Positions 38,950-50,106 are shown, counted from the stretch's first letter. The stretch: DNA of 64,000 nt from Isoetes taiwanensis (GCA_021234155.1 JAJEKV010000189.1:481706-545705); one strand, 5' to 3'. Program-made: numbers and translations. Notes: generated by a model from the letters alone, not told the origin.

Positions 38950-39950
38950 TGAAACAGGGCTGATTCCAACAAATCTTAACATCACAACTCTTCCCTTTCG
39001 GTTTTAAATATCCCTCCTCGTCAATTTGGTAATTGGCTCCATGATGATGTGGGCAAAGTTAGGGACATGAATCCTTAGGAAGCTGGTCATCCCTATCCGG
39101 ACTTTTTTGGTTGGAGGTGGCGATTCTTAATGACATCTAGCTTCCCTTAACTACCTTCCGCCCTCTTTGACAAACTTGGTGCCCTAGCAAAACTCGAGCT
39201 TTCGTTGAAAATGCATTTCCTTGGGTTCGAGCAAATGCTAAACCTCTTGCCGAGAATTTTTTAACAATAATGGTTTCAATATGTTTTTTCTCCCCCAGAC
39301 ACAAGTCATCAAGGAATACACGAAAATTCTCTTTTTAGGCATTGTACTAAAGGCTTTGTCCATGGCTCTCTTGAAGGGGCATTCATTAACCCGAACATCA
39401 TAGCATAAGTTCCCCATGGCGTGATGAAGGCGGTCTTGGGCTGGTCAATTTCCCTCACTTGTATTTGGTTAAATCCGAAAACCCATCAAGGAAAGAATAC
39501 TTTTGATTCCACCTTTCTGACATAAAACACTTCTTCTAGAAAGGGAATTGGATAATAATCCTTCTTTGTGGCTTTGTTAGTTCTTGATAGTCTACATGAA
39601 ATTCTCAAGCTCTTGTTCTTTTTGGTTGTGAAACCCAACAAACCCATTCATGCGGGTTCTCAATCTCTTTGATCGTTTCGTGCAACATTTTATCAATCTC
39701 TTGTTTGATTAATGAGGGCTCTAGAGCGATTTTAATCCTCCTTTTTTGGCCAATCCGTATGGCTTGCTCCCCGGTTTTCAGGACACTCAATGCTAAATTC
39801 TTTAATATGTGAAGGAATGCCCTTGAGTTCGGCATAATCCCAAGCAAAAGTGTCTACTTCCTTTTGAAAAATCCTAGCATACTCCTTCATTTCATCAACA
39901 TTTGTATCCAATAAGATCTTACGAGTTATTCTTCATTACATCTATTTCTT
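38950..39950 (-). pseudogene. Reverse transcriptase domain of the Ty3/gypsy element
   Basis: The N-terminal approach (IKQEIDKMLHETIKEIENP, then CWVSQPK) is read at 39,720-39,620. Further fragments down to about 39,250 resemble the fingers and palm (a FRVDYQEL-like and a YSFLDGFSGFNQI-like reading). The active-site FVYxDD segment is damaged. Confidence 0.7.
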
Positions 39951-40129
39951 TCACTTGTTCTTCTAGACTAGTATCCACCACAAGAATGGGATGCATCTGC
40001 TCCAAAATATCTTCTTCTAACTCGTCCTCTTCTTCAGACTCCTTACTGAGGTAATCCATTAAAGTGTTCATTTGATCTGATCTGCTATAGTGTTACAACC
40101 CTTAGGTACATGCACAATGTCCCATAATT

Positions 40130-40480
40130 CTAACGAGAGGAGGAGAGTGTGTACTGTTCCAAATAGATGGCCATCTCTTTGTTCTTTGCTTGATATTCAC
40201 CGCCGACCTGTTTGCACACAAGCATGGAATCTCCAAATATATGGATATGGGTAATTTTGCATTCCCTTGCAAGATTCAACCCCATAATCAAGCCCTCATA
40301 TTCTGCAGCATTAGAAGTTATGTTTGGCACTATCTTTCCTTCTGAAGACAAAACTAAGTCATGCATATCTTTTACTATTGCTCCCTTGGGCTGCAACTAA
40401 ACCCATGAGCTTCAAGTTTTGAGGGAGATGCCTCCATCAAACCACAAGCTGCCCCTCCACCTTTTCTCTCTCCAAATCCT
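40130..40480 (-). pseudogene. Additional (archaeal-type) RNase H domain
   Basis: The readings LWFDGGI, then SNAAEYEGLIMGLNLARE, then HIFGDSMLVCKQVGGEYQ, give the D...E...D pattern of the extra RNase H found in Tat-lineage gypsy elements. It sits on the 5' side of the reverse transcriptase, not between RT-RNase H and integrase where I would expect it. In-frame stops occur near its start. Confidence 0.75.
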
Positions 40481-40649
40481 TGTCTGCATAAACAACCATG
40501 GCGGGCTCCTTAACGTTGATGGCATGCCATCGTTTCCCGATTCACTCAAAGGAACATGGTACAACCTCGGCCCATAGGTGCAATATCTCTTCCCATCCCA
40601 CAAAGTGAGGATTTTGTTAACATTGTGTTTGTCTTGTTTTGGTTCTTCA

Positions 40650-41030
40650 AATTCACCGCAATTCAATGTTACTCTCACATTACCATCAGAAATGGTACAA
40701 GAGCCATTAGACCAAACTTAATTGGTCTAGCATCTACCGCATTCATCCATTTTACATGTTTTCAAGTCATATGTGTCTCCATCTTCCTCGTTTACTCCTA
40801 CTACCACAAAATCAACATTTGCAATGATCCCTTTGTTGTGACTTCACGGTTTGTCACCATACCTATTGGTTTTACTTTTGCATTAGTAAAGGTTTTTAAA
40901 AGCGTACCTTGATGTTTCATCTATTGTTGACTCTCATTACGTGATATGGCATGATGCTCAATCCGATCCTCCATCTATGATAACCTTGTTGAGTTTTTCC
41001 CTTTGATCTCAGCCTTGCATTTTAAAATCC
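40650..41030 (-). pseudogene. Retroelement protease region (tentative)
   Basis: A short KVIIDGGSD-like reading near 40,990 and a KPIGMVTN-like reading near 40,850 resemble the flap-side segments of gypsy proteases. It is too broken to confirm the catalytic Asp-Ser/Thr-Gly. Confidence 0.4.
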
Positions 41031-41426
41031 ACTCGGTTCTTCCGCTCTAGGAAGCACAAGGTGCATACCATCAACATTTTTCCATATGGCTTGCTCATCA
41101 CAACCCGGATCTAAGCTTTGAACAATTGTTTCAAACTATTGTCAATTAACTAGGAGCTATTTTTAAAAGAGTAGCCAGATCTATTGTTACTTTTGAATTT
41201 TTGAGCAAATGCTCAAGCTCATTCATGGTTCATGCGTGTGTATCATATCTGTTTTATGTGGATGGTGGCGAAAAATGCACCTTTTTTGAGTTGGTAAGGA
41301 TGTTGGGATTTCTGGCAAAGCTTTCAAGTTTTTGGGACCGAGTATGGACAGCTAAAACCTCCTCCTCTGTTCAAACATGGCATCTATGAAAAAATGAAGT
41401 TCCTTCAACATCCTTACCCTTAACAT

Positions 41427-42518
41427 TCAATGATTCACGCCTATCAATATACTCTTTGATTCTACACTTATCCTCTCATGGCCCAACCTCCTTACAAAAT
41501 GCAATCCATTCCTTTCCAAAATGACCCCTTTTATTGCATTTGGGGCAAACTCTCCACCAACAAGCACTTTGGATGCCCCCTCTCTCTCACAATGAGGCGG
41601 GGGTTTTAGACTCACATCCATATTTTAATGGATGTCTATCGATGGCTAAGCATTTTTTTAGATACAACTCATCATTCCAGCCTCCAATCTGGCTGGTAGC
41701 TTTGGCCACCTCATTTTTTTACTTCCTCCTCTAGTTTTATATTTTTTTTTCCAACAAAATAGCAAGGTTCCACTTCTTTGTCTCTTCCTGCATCCTCCAA
41801 ATCTTCTTGATTGGCATAAATAACCCTTGCAACCTCTATTGCCTTTGCAAAATGGACATGGATAGTGCTAATTCCCCTAGTACTGCACCTTATTCATTTT
41901 CTTGTACAAATTTATTTGTTCAGGCTTCAAGCCATTTATGAAGGCATGTATCATGTGATAGTTAATTGGCGTGTCAACCCCATTTTGTTTTGCACCTAAG
42001 CAAATATAGATTGAATCTTTCAACGTATGAGTGGATGGATGTTTTCTCCTTTCTTGATGTGCATAGTACTCAATTCACTAAACTTCCTTTCAATGACTTC
42101 CATCCCAAACCTATCCAAAAGCTTTGTTTCAAGGATTCCCACCCCATTTCCCCCTGCCTTCCTGGTATAAGAGCCATGATTTAGCTTCTTTCTTAAGGGC
42201 CAACTTGAAGAAACCCGATGGCACCTTTCTTATTGCCATGTTCCTCATAATAATCTTCAAACAAATGTTGAAAGTCTTGAGGATTAGGATTGCCGGACCC
42301 ATCAAAGGTAGGGATAGGAGTAGGCATGGTAACTTCAATATGATATGGAGGTGGGCATTTGATTGTGAGTAATTGTTGTCTCCTCATTGAAGTTGGTCTC
42401 ATGCTTCCATAGCCACTACTTTCTTTGGGGGCATGGCTTTGCTTTAGCTGCAGATTGAGTGATCGATCCAAATGGATCTCAATAGAAACCTCCAAAGATG
42501 TACCTTGGGTGGGCCTCC
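41427..42518 (-). pseudogene. gag of the Ty3/gypsy element
   Basis: Capsid-like part near 42,190-42,400 reads PTPIPTFDGSGNPNPQDF and HLFEDYYEEHG, matching plant gypsy gag proteins. A zinc knuckle lies at about 41,547-41,506: CPKCNKRGHFGKEW, where the last cysteine of CX2CX4HX4C is tryptophan. Stops and shifts separate the pieces. Confidence 0.75.
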
Positions 42519-43890
42519 TGTAGAAACCAAAGCACAACCTCCCAAAATAACTCCTTTCACAAGTCTATTTTACCAGCCCCTTGACTATTGTCAACAAGAA
42601 ATCGCCATTGACATATTACAAGATATAGTCAATGATTTCTTACTTCAACAAATGCTCATAATGATTTTAAACTTCAACAACTATCCACAATTCTACAAGA
42701 GAAGGAGGTATAGAAGGACGTATTGTATTGTTCAAACACGGATTGCATAAAAATGAAATTCCCGACAATCATGGACAAAAGCATTGCTATCTCAAAGAAC
42801 TTGTATTAAAATAGAGTAAGGTGCCCAAACAAAATATGTTGCCTTCTAGAAGTAATCACGAGCAATTTTCTTCACAACCACGGCTTCCCATTTATCTTCA
42901 GTCTCCAGCCTTCTAGCACGGTCACAACTCTAATTTTAATTTCTCGATCTCTCCAATGTCTATCTTGGTCTCCAATTATCTTTAATCTTCGAACAACTAG
43001 TAAGGTCACCACATTAATTTTTACCCATCACCATCACATAAACCTTTGCTTTTATTATTCTTCAACACAATTCTTCTGATTTTTCTTCTTCAGATAGGTC
43101 TCTCGAACCTTATTGACACCTGGATGACTCCTCCTCGCAAAATTTTCTCTTATTTATGGGTCGGTTTCTTTGAATCATGTTCTTCAAGAAAATCCGATTC
43201 ATTGGAGCAATCTTTGGAGCTACTATTTCGAATCCAACCCAAATTTTCAACCACCATGGCCAAGGGAAAAACAAGCGAGCTATTTTATATCAATATTAAA
43301 CCATCCGAACCATTGAACCATTACTATTTCTTTTCTTCAGTTTTTTTTCCTTACAGGCCAATGGTGCAAGGCATGGGCATTGTGCCCCATGGCATAACCT
43401 GTCTTCATGAGTAAATCCAACGTCCTCTGTAGAAATAATTCACTGTCTCAGAAGATTAAACTACTCATGCACAGCACCAATAATTTATCTGATGCAGCTC
43501 CATTCTTTTATTCACAGCAGGGTAAAATCACTCCAGAACCTAGCATGATTACTGAATCAAGGCAAAACAACCTTTAAAATCTGGAAACAGTTTACATAGT
43601 GCCAAGGTGTATCTTGTTGCTCAACCATAAACTCCAAACTGTTTGTTCATCAAATCTATGCAATACTGTGCCATGATTACCCCTTCATGGCCCCAATGTG
43701 TTCACAAACACACTAGGAGGTGTTCCTACACACCAGGGCTTCTTGAATGCAATCCTTGATCTTCTAAGCTTCTTGAACACTTGAACTAACTTGAGAAACT
43801 ATCTTCTACAACTTGACTTACCTGAAACTAAAGATGCAGAACATTAGTGAAATAAGAACTACAGAAACATGTTGCACAGAATGTGCAACA
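42519..43890 (-). repeat. LTR (5' LTR of the minus-strand element)
   Basis: Partner of 35,815-37,149. It keeps more CAG/CTG trinucleotides. The primer-binding site just below 42,519 (minus strand GGAGGCCCACCC) does not match a tRNA end I recognise. Confidence 0.85.
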
Positions 43891-43898
43891 AACATGTA

Positions 43899-43952
43899 CG
43901 TCAACAACAGGATTCGAACCTACGAGGATCAAACCAAACAGATTTCAAGTCT
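43899..43952 (-). pseudogene. Truncated tRNA-Ser, 3' two-thirds
   Basis: Runs from the discriminator through the anticodon loop (CTTGAAA) and then changes into LTR-end sequence at about 43,953. Confidence 0.7.
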
Positions 43953-43981
43953 AAACATGTTGCCGTAATGTGCAACAAACA
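43953..43981 (-). repeat. Duplicated LTR terminal fragment
   Basis: AAACATGTTGCCGTAATGTG followed by CAACA repeats the last ~28 bp of the LTR (43,866-43,890), about 60 bp beyond the element's end and inside a tRNA gene. Confidence 0.6.
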
Positions 43982-43990
43982 TGTTGATAA

Positions 43991-44054
43991 GTCAACAAAG
44001 AGTTCAACCTCACGAGGATCAAACCAAAGCGATTTCAAGTTAGCTCCTTAACCA
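43991..44054 (-). pseudogene. Truncated tRNA-Ser copy
   Basis: Keeps the acceptor 3' strand, T-arm (altered), anticodon loop CTTGAAA and part of the D-arm. The 5' end is replaced by S1 spacer sequence. Confidence 0.6.
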
Positions 44055-44101
44055 ATGGTTCATGCTTCGTGTGCAATACAATAATAATGTTATAACATGT
44101 A

Positions 44102-44176
44102 CGTCAACAACAGGATTCGAATCTATGAGGATCAAACCAAACAGATTTCAAGTCTGTCTCCTTAACCACTCGGACA
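44102..44176 (-). pseudogene. tRNA-Ser(UGA) lacking its 5' acceptor strand
   Basis: T-loop TTCGAAT and anticodon loop intact. The gene passes directly into S2 after GTCCGAG, so the first seven bases are missing. Confidence 0.65.
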
Positions 44177-44288
44177 AAGAGACGCATTGGAGATTTATTT
44201 TTTGTTGGCCAGAGTATGGAGTGAAATTCTTCAAAATAAGCTACAATGAGTGTATAAGTCTACTAATAATTTTTTACAAATAATTTGT

Positions 44289-44370
44289 CGTCAACAACAA
44301 GATTCGAACCTGTGTAGGTAGAACCCAATAGATTTCGAGTCTGTCTCCTTAACCACTCGGACATGTTGAC
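44289..44370 (-). tRNA. tRNA-Ser(CGA), class B
   Basis: 82 nt; anticodon loop CTCGAAA, T-loop TTCGAAT intact, acceptor fully paired. One of the better CGA copies. Confidence 0.85.
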
Positions 44371-44459
44371 AAGTGCTACAGCTAATGTTCCTTTAACTCT
44401 AAGAGAATATTTTAGCAATATATGGTTCATGCTTCTTGTGCAATGCAATAATAATGTTA

Positions 44460-44487
44460 CTAGTAACGGTGCCCAGCGTTGCTGGGC
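44460..44487 (-). mobile_element. Helitron 3' terminus inserted in a tRNA spacer
   Basis: Minus strand: GCCCAGC-AAC-GCTGGGC (44,471-44,487), 7 nt, CTAG ending at 44,460, then host T of the S1 spacer. The break falls between A and T of TTATAACATG, the AT target expected for Helitrons. The 5' end of this element was not located; candidates lie between 45.2 and 49.2 kb. Confidence 0.7.
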
Positions 44488-45268
44488 ACAACTTGGAAGC
44501 CTATAAATGTTTTGGATGCAATGCGAATTGTAACTTCTTATTATAACAAAAACTTTCCAAAGTTTAAACGACGTTTAAAAGAAAAATCTCCTTCATGTTA
44601 GAAGTGTTGCATCATATCTCTGAGAGCTTTCAGTAGAATAGCACCACATGATTCATATATTTTTTCATGTTAGGACGTCATACTACACCACGCATCAGAT
44701 ACAAAATGTATTTTCCATTATTGGAAATGAACTCCAAGCTAATATACAAACATGTTTTCGCAGTCATTGGGTTATCAATTAGATGTGGATAACTTAGTGC
44801 GCATACCAGTTTGAAGGTTTTGAAGGTAACTTAAAACTATCCTAGTGTAAATAAGCTACTTTTCAGTACTTCTCTTCGTTTGTCAATTATTTTGGCTACT
44901 CCCTAATGCACGCCAATAGAAATGTTTAGAAAGCAAACCATTACCAACCATGACAAACTCTTCAATTTACCAAGAACATTTTTTCTTAGAATTGTGTTAT
45001 GTTGGGTGCATATATTTGATTCATTTCATTCATGAAAATGTGTTAACTATAATACCATGATATGTTCCGGATTTTAGCATGCATTACTGATTGCCATAAA
45101 AGAAAAGAATAGACACAATTATGCATTACTAATTGCCATAAAAGAAAAGAATAGACACAATTGCTATTAAACAGCTCATGTATATAACATTCTTATATCT
45201 ATGAAGCATGGTCAATTAAAAATGTAGACGTGATAAAGGCAACCAATAAAAAATGCAGGATATGATAA

Positions 45269-45790
45269 ACCATCCTATATATTAAAATTATAGTGTAATA
45301 ATGAATGGAGTGATGATTCTTCAAAATATGCCAAGATTTCGCCAGCCCACATGGCATCATATAATGTCGTTACCTAATTACCTTTTCTAGGTTTTTTTTG
45401 GTTTGAAAGAAGCTTGGCTATGGCGAATGTTTTCCCTTAAAATCAAAGGGATTTTGCATCTATCTCCTCTCAAGATGGTTTCAAAATCTAACGCTTGAGC
45501 ATCTCATCTTCGTTTCTCGATGATGGCCCTATATATTAAAATTATAGTGTATGACAATGGCCCTAGATTGGGCGGCATGTTGCCAACCGCGTGGCATCAT
45601 TTTCATTCTAATCGTTAAATTACCTTTTTTTTGGTTTTTGGTTTTCATGCTTGGCTATGGCAATAATGTTTTCCTTAAAATTCTTTTTCGATTTTGCAAT
45701 CTCCTCTCGGTATGGTTTCAAAGTCAACATCTCATCTTCGATTCGATGATGGCTATGGCGGGCACGGAAGCGGTTTTATGTCGATGGATG
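45269..45790. repeat. Two diverged copies of a ~255-bp block
   Basis: Both start CCTATATATTAAAATTATAG and share TGGCATCAT and GCTTGGCTATGGC in order. The first is preceded by A|TC, which would fit a plus-strand Helitron 5' end. Confidence 0.6.
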
Positions 45791-48570
45791 CCCATGACGT
45801 CAATATAGATGAATTCAATGGTCCCAGGTTTTAATGCCTCCTTAATCAATCCGGCACCTTTTAGCAAACATGTGATGAAGGGCTTGCAAAGCATGCAATC
45901 TTCGTTCTTTGGATGGCGGGGATAGGTTTGATATGGATATGGTGGAATCACAAAGGGTCGATATTTAAATTTGGTTACATCTAAGGGTTTCAAAATAAAG
46001 CGTTTTGAAGCCATCCAAATCATGGCAAAGGCAAATCGTTTTTACAAAGGGGCACCTCAATTTGAGTCATTAAAATTGCATATGCAAACAACCGCCTCTT
46101 GTATCTTCGACATGGCGACAATCAAAGAGATTCCGCAGATTTAGTTCTTTGTTAGCGGATAGGGTTTCAAGTATACCCATCATGCCCCCAAAATGTGTGC
46201 GAGGTGCAATTTCATTTCTCATCTATTCACTTTTTAAATTTTTTCACGTATGCTCAATGTTTTTGTATGTTTTGGTCATAGCCAGTTCCTTGGCACAATA
46301 ATGCAACAATTTATAATGTTTCAAGCAGAATTCTGTTAGCAGAGCGGATAGATTAATTTCTACAATGTTTGCTTGCTTTTGCATGCAAGAGGAACATCTA
46401 TCTAATACTCTTCGCCAAACCGGCGTGTATGACAATGTGAGGTAAACCCAAGACAGCCCAAATTTCTATCCTTTAGATGTTCGCCTTAATTCATGCTCAT
46501 TAACTATGTGCCTCGCCTTAAACATGGCATATTGTGTTTTAATGTTGTCTCTTTGCATGGCTAGGTTGATCAATTTGTCCACAAACATCTTAAATAGAGA
46601 AGCAGAGTAAATGCTTCAAAGCTTGTAGTATGTAGCAGATGGCATCATCTGCAACACCACCAAGGTTGTATGGAATTACAAAGCTTAGGTGTCTATTCCC
46701 TCTCTTTGTTCTTGCATGGATTTTGCTTGGCACAAAATATGCTACAATGAATAGGCATCAAAGAACCCTCTGCTTGAAGGTATAGTTTTTAGTACTTAAA
46801 TTTAACCCATTGTGTTGTTAATTTGGAGCACGTTGTACATCAAATCTTTATAGATTGGGCTATTACTTGCCGCAGAATTCATGCTTTTTCCCCAACTCTA
46901 TCAAATTTAGCGTGGTTATATCCCTGCTCTGTTTCCCCTGCTTGATGAAATGGCTTGATATGCTAAAAAGCCGGTGTGATTGATGAATCAAATTATTGTA
47001 AGCTCAATATATTCTGCTCTTATGCCGAACAAAAAGAAAAAGGATGTGGGATTTACCTCCTTCAAAAAACAATCATTCAAACAAATGTCTACTAATAACC
47101 TTAAACAATAATTGGTTATTAACATGGGCTGGTTATTGTGCAAATAGAAAAGTAAATGCACCATTGAATTTATGTTTCTTATGTTCAAGATTGGGTAAAA
47201 CCCAGATCAAGGAAAACAAATGCTCTATTTCAAACTAAATATGCTTAAATGCCAAAAAGATGGCATAATTTAGCAAGAGAATATGTTAGACATATGGTTT
47301 TTGATAAGGGAGAAAAAAAAAAAAACTAAAAAGGAAGAGGGAATAAAGGCAAAAGCGTCACTTGGGGAAATGCAATATAAAGTATGCAAAAAGAACATCC
47401 GCAAAAAGAACATCCGCTAAGTTTAAAATTTGGCTATGGTATAAATAAAACCTCGATAAATTTAAGATCTAGCCCAATTGTTAACCCTCTTAGATGCTAT
47501 AAATACTTAAAGGGTATGAAAATGTTGGGGAGTTGAAGGGCCTTCCACCACTAAGGCTCATGTTCCTTTAATTTTTGTTTCCAATAAATGTTGATGTGCT
47601 TTTATGCAATCAAGATAACAAATTTTGCCCATGTGATGCCAAACTAACAAATGATGACTACGCTTTAGCTTTACATGAAGAGACCACCTCAAGAAAGTTG
47701 GGAAACCTTTTAAGTTTATATGCTAGATTGTGTGAACCATGAACGATGCTTGCAAAAATTGGTGGACTATGAGTGGCAATTTGTGTTAAATATAAGGGGT
47801 TGGATAGGTTCATTTTTTATCACGTTGTACTATTTTCGTTTTCAAAATATGATACGGCTACAAAATTTGAGGTTTAATAATAAATTCAAAATAAAATGTC
47901 AAAAAAATTTCAAACTCCAAAAACCCAAGCAGGTTTAAACTAATTCAAAAAAAAAATAATAATTTTTTTTTTTTTTTTTTTGGTTTGTTCATTTAACAAT
48001 TATGAAAAAAAACTCAATGAAGGTTGTTCACCCAACAAATTTCAAAAAATCGGATTTTTTTTAACCAAACCTTTACGACATGTTGAAAAAAAAAAGGTTT
48101 TTTCAAGTTTTTTTTTTAACCATGAAGGACATGTTGGCAATCAAAGAGATTTTCATTGAAGATTTTTTTAACTTTTGGGTAAAAATGGAGGAAATACTTC
48201 AAAATATGCCAAAAAACAATGAGTTTAACCTAAAATATATGGTTGGATTTTTGTCTGAAAAAAATAATTTAATTTAAACCTGTTATAAACCTATCCGCCC
48301 CCTTACATAAACACAATTAGGCTTGGTTTTTTAAAATTTTCTAAAATAAAATAAGGAAGGTTGTTGAATAGGACAACAAGAAGAATTTAGGCACACCTCC
48401 CAAGATTGTTGAATAGGACAACAACGCACACCTCGTGAAACATAGTTGGAATCATAATTGTACAAGGGCAAAATTGGCATTCATTTCACATTTGACATTT
48501 TTGATGAGACCATTGCATTCGATATAAGATTTATAGAGATTTCTATTGTCTCCGGTCATTATGATAATAC

Positions 48571-48750
48571 AATTAATGCTAGCATAAGTGCAAATGTTAA
48601 GTCATAATGTCAATATGTTTCAACCCTCAATATGCCTCAACCCAGTCACATTATGCTAACACAATTAATGCTAGCATAAGTGCAAATGTTAAGTCGTAAT
48701 GTCAATATATTTCAACCCTCAATATGTCTCAAAAGCGATCATTAATGCTA
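48571..48750. repeat. 92-bp tandem duplication
   Basis: AATTAATGCTAGCATAAGTG begins both copies (48,571 and 48,663). Confidence 0.8.
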
Positions 48751-49260
48751 ACACAAGTGTAAAACATAACATTATGCTAAGTCAATAAGTGGGAGATGAA
48801 TGTTGGCATTTAACGTTGGCCTCTTACAACGAGGAACTTTTAGCAACAAGTTCATTGACATTAGTATAGAAATCAAAGAATGCCGCCTGCAAAATAGTTG
48901 GACCAATAACAATTCTTCAAAATCATTAATCGGTTTTCAATTTTGCCTAGGTAAACAAGGGTAGAAAAACCTCAAACCTCAAACCTCAAACCTCAAAAAG
49001 ATGACAAATGAAATGCAATATTATCTAACATGAAGGAGCTAGCTTTCATTTAAAATGTTGTTAAAGCTTTAAAAAATTTTGTTATGTTGGCAATTACAAA
49101 AGTTAGACTATTAACGCATTTTTTTATTGTGATTTAAAACATTTTGTTGAACTTATGCCATATGGAGGAAATTCTTAAAATATAAATTTTCAAAGCATCA
49201 AAATATGCCAAGCTACAATGAGTGTATAAGTCTACTAATAATTTTTTACAAATAATTTGT

Positions 49261-49342
49261 CGTCAACAACAGGATTCAAACCTGCGAGGGTGAAACCCAA
49301 CAGATTTCAAGTCTGTCTCCTTAACCACTCGGACATGTTGAC
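49261..49342 (-). tRNA. tRNA-Ser(UGA), class B position
   Basis: 82 nt; anticodon loop CTTGAAA; T-loop TTTGAAT, so the normally invariant C56 of the B box is T. Confidence 0.82.
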
Positions 49343-49440
49343 AAGTGCTACAGCTAATGTTCCTTTAACTCTAAGAGAATATTTTAGCAATATATGGTTC
49401 ATGCTTCGTGTGCAATGCAATAATAATGTTATAACATGTA

Positions 49441-49522
49441 CGTCAACAACAGGATTCGAACCTGCAAGGGTCAAACTCAACAGATTTCAAGTCTGTCTCC
49501 TTAACCACTCGGACATGTTGAC
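49441..49522 (-). tRNA. tRNA-Ser(UGA), class A
   Basis: 82 nt; T-loop TTCGAAT intact; variable arm reads GAGTTTGACCC, less well paired than in the consensus copy. Confidence 0.87.
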
Positions 49523-49644
49523 AATCAAAGAGACGCATTGGAGATTTACTTTTTGTTGGCCAGAGTATGGAGTGAAATTCTTCAAAATATGCCAAGCTAC
49601 AATGAGTGTATAAGTCTACTAATAATTTTTTACAAATAATTTGT

Positions 49645-49726
49645 CGTCAACAACAGGATTCAAACCTGTGCAGGTAGAACCCAACAGATTTTGAGTCTGT
49701 CTCCTTAACCACTGGGACATGTTGAC
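49645..49726 (-). tRNA. tRNA-Ser body with CAA anticodon
   Basis: 82 nt; anticodon loop CTCAAAA would read leucine codon UUG. The change equals a CGA-to-CAA transition at a CpG. T-loop TTTGAAT; one D-arm change (CACTGGGACATG on the plus strand). Confidence 0.7.
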
Positions 49727-49824
49727 AAGTGCTACAGCTAATGTTCCTTTAACTCTAAGAGAATATTTTAGCAATATATGGTTCATGCTTCTTGTGCAAT
49801 GCAATAATAATGTTCTAACATGTA

Positions 49825-49902
49825 CGTCAACAACAAGATTCGAACGAGGGTGAAACCCAACAGATTTCAAGTCTATCTCCTTAACCACTCGGACATGTTG
49901 GC
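49825..49902 (-). pseudogene. Degraded tRNA-Ser(UGA) copy
   Basis: 78 nt. Four bases are missing from the T-stem; the 5' end reads GCCAACA, giving a C-A mismatch at pair 2-71. Confidence 0.6.
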
Positions 49903-50024
49903 AATCAAAGAGATGCATTGGAGATTTACTTTTTGTTGACCAGAGTATGGAGTGAAATTCTTCAAAATATGCCAAGCTACAATGAGTGTATAAGTCTACT
50001 AATAATCTTTTACAAATAATTTGT

Positions 50025-50106
50025 CATCAACAACAGGATTCAAACCTGTGCAGGTACAACCCAACAGATTTCAAGTCTGTCTCCTTAACCACTCGGACAT
50101 GTTGAC
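50025..50106 (-). tRNA. tRNA-Ser(UGA), class B
   Basis: 82 nt; T-loop TTTGAAT (C56 lost); plus-strand ATCAAC start gives a weak last acceptor pair. Confidence 0.8.

Larger units (their letters stand above)
35815..43890 (-). mobile_element. Ty3/gypsy LTR retrotransposon inserted in the tRNA array
   Basis: The element is 8,076 bp with two LTRs of about 1.34-1.37 kb and a 5-bp target duplication AACAT (35,810-35,814 and 43,891-43,895). Without it the flanks rejoin as the normal S1 spacer sequence just 3' of a tRNA gene. Genes run on the minus strand: gag, protease region, an RNase H, reverse transcriptase, a second RNase H, integrase. All frames are interrupted many times, so it makes no proteins as read. 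The unusual feature is the RNase H upstream of the reverse transcriptase. Confidence 0.88.
43891..44459 (-). repeat. Serine-tRNA tandem array, block B
   Basis: Four tRNA copies between the LTR element and a Helitron 3' end. Three are truncated. The unit order is disturbed: two genes are joined to spacer sequence in the middle of the gene. Confidence 0.85.
44488..49194. other. Gene-poor stretch with scattered scraps of the tRNA unit
   Basis: No gene is recognised. Pieces of the array unit are visible but scrambled: S2 pieces at 45,304-45,345, 46,108-46,165 and 47,085-47,125, a badly damaged whole unit at 47,950-48,240, and another S2 piece at 49,150-49,195. A ~255-bp duplication starts CCTATATATTAAAATTATAG at 45,269 and 45,530. 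A 92-bp tandem pair lies at 48,571-48,750, and CCTCAAA repeats at 48,970-48,998. Confidence 0.6.
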
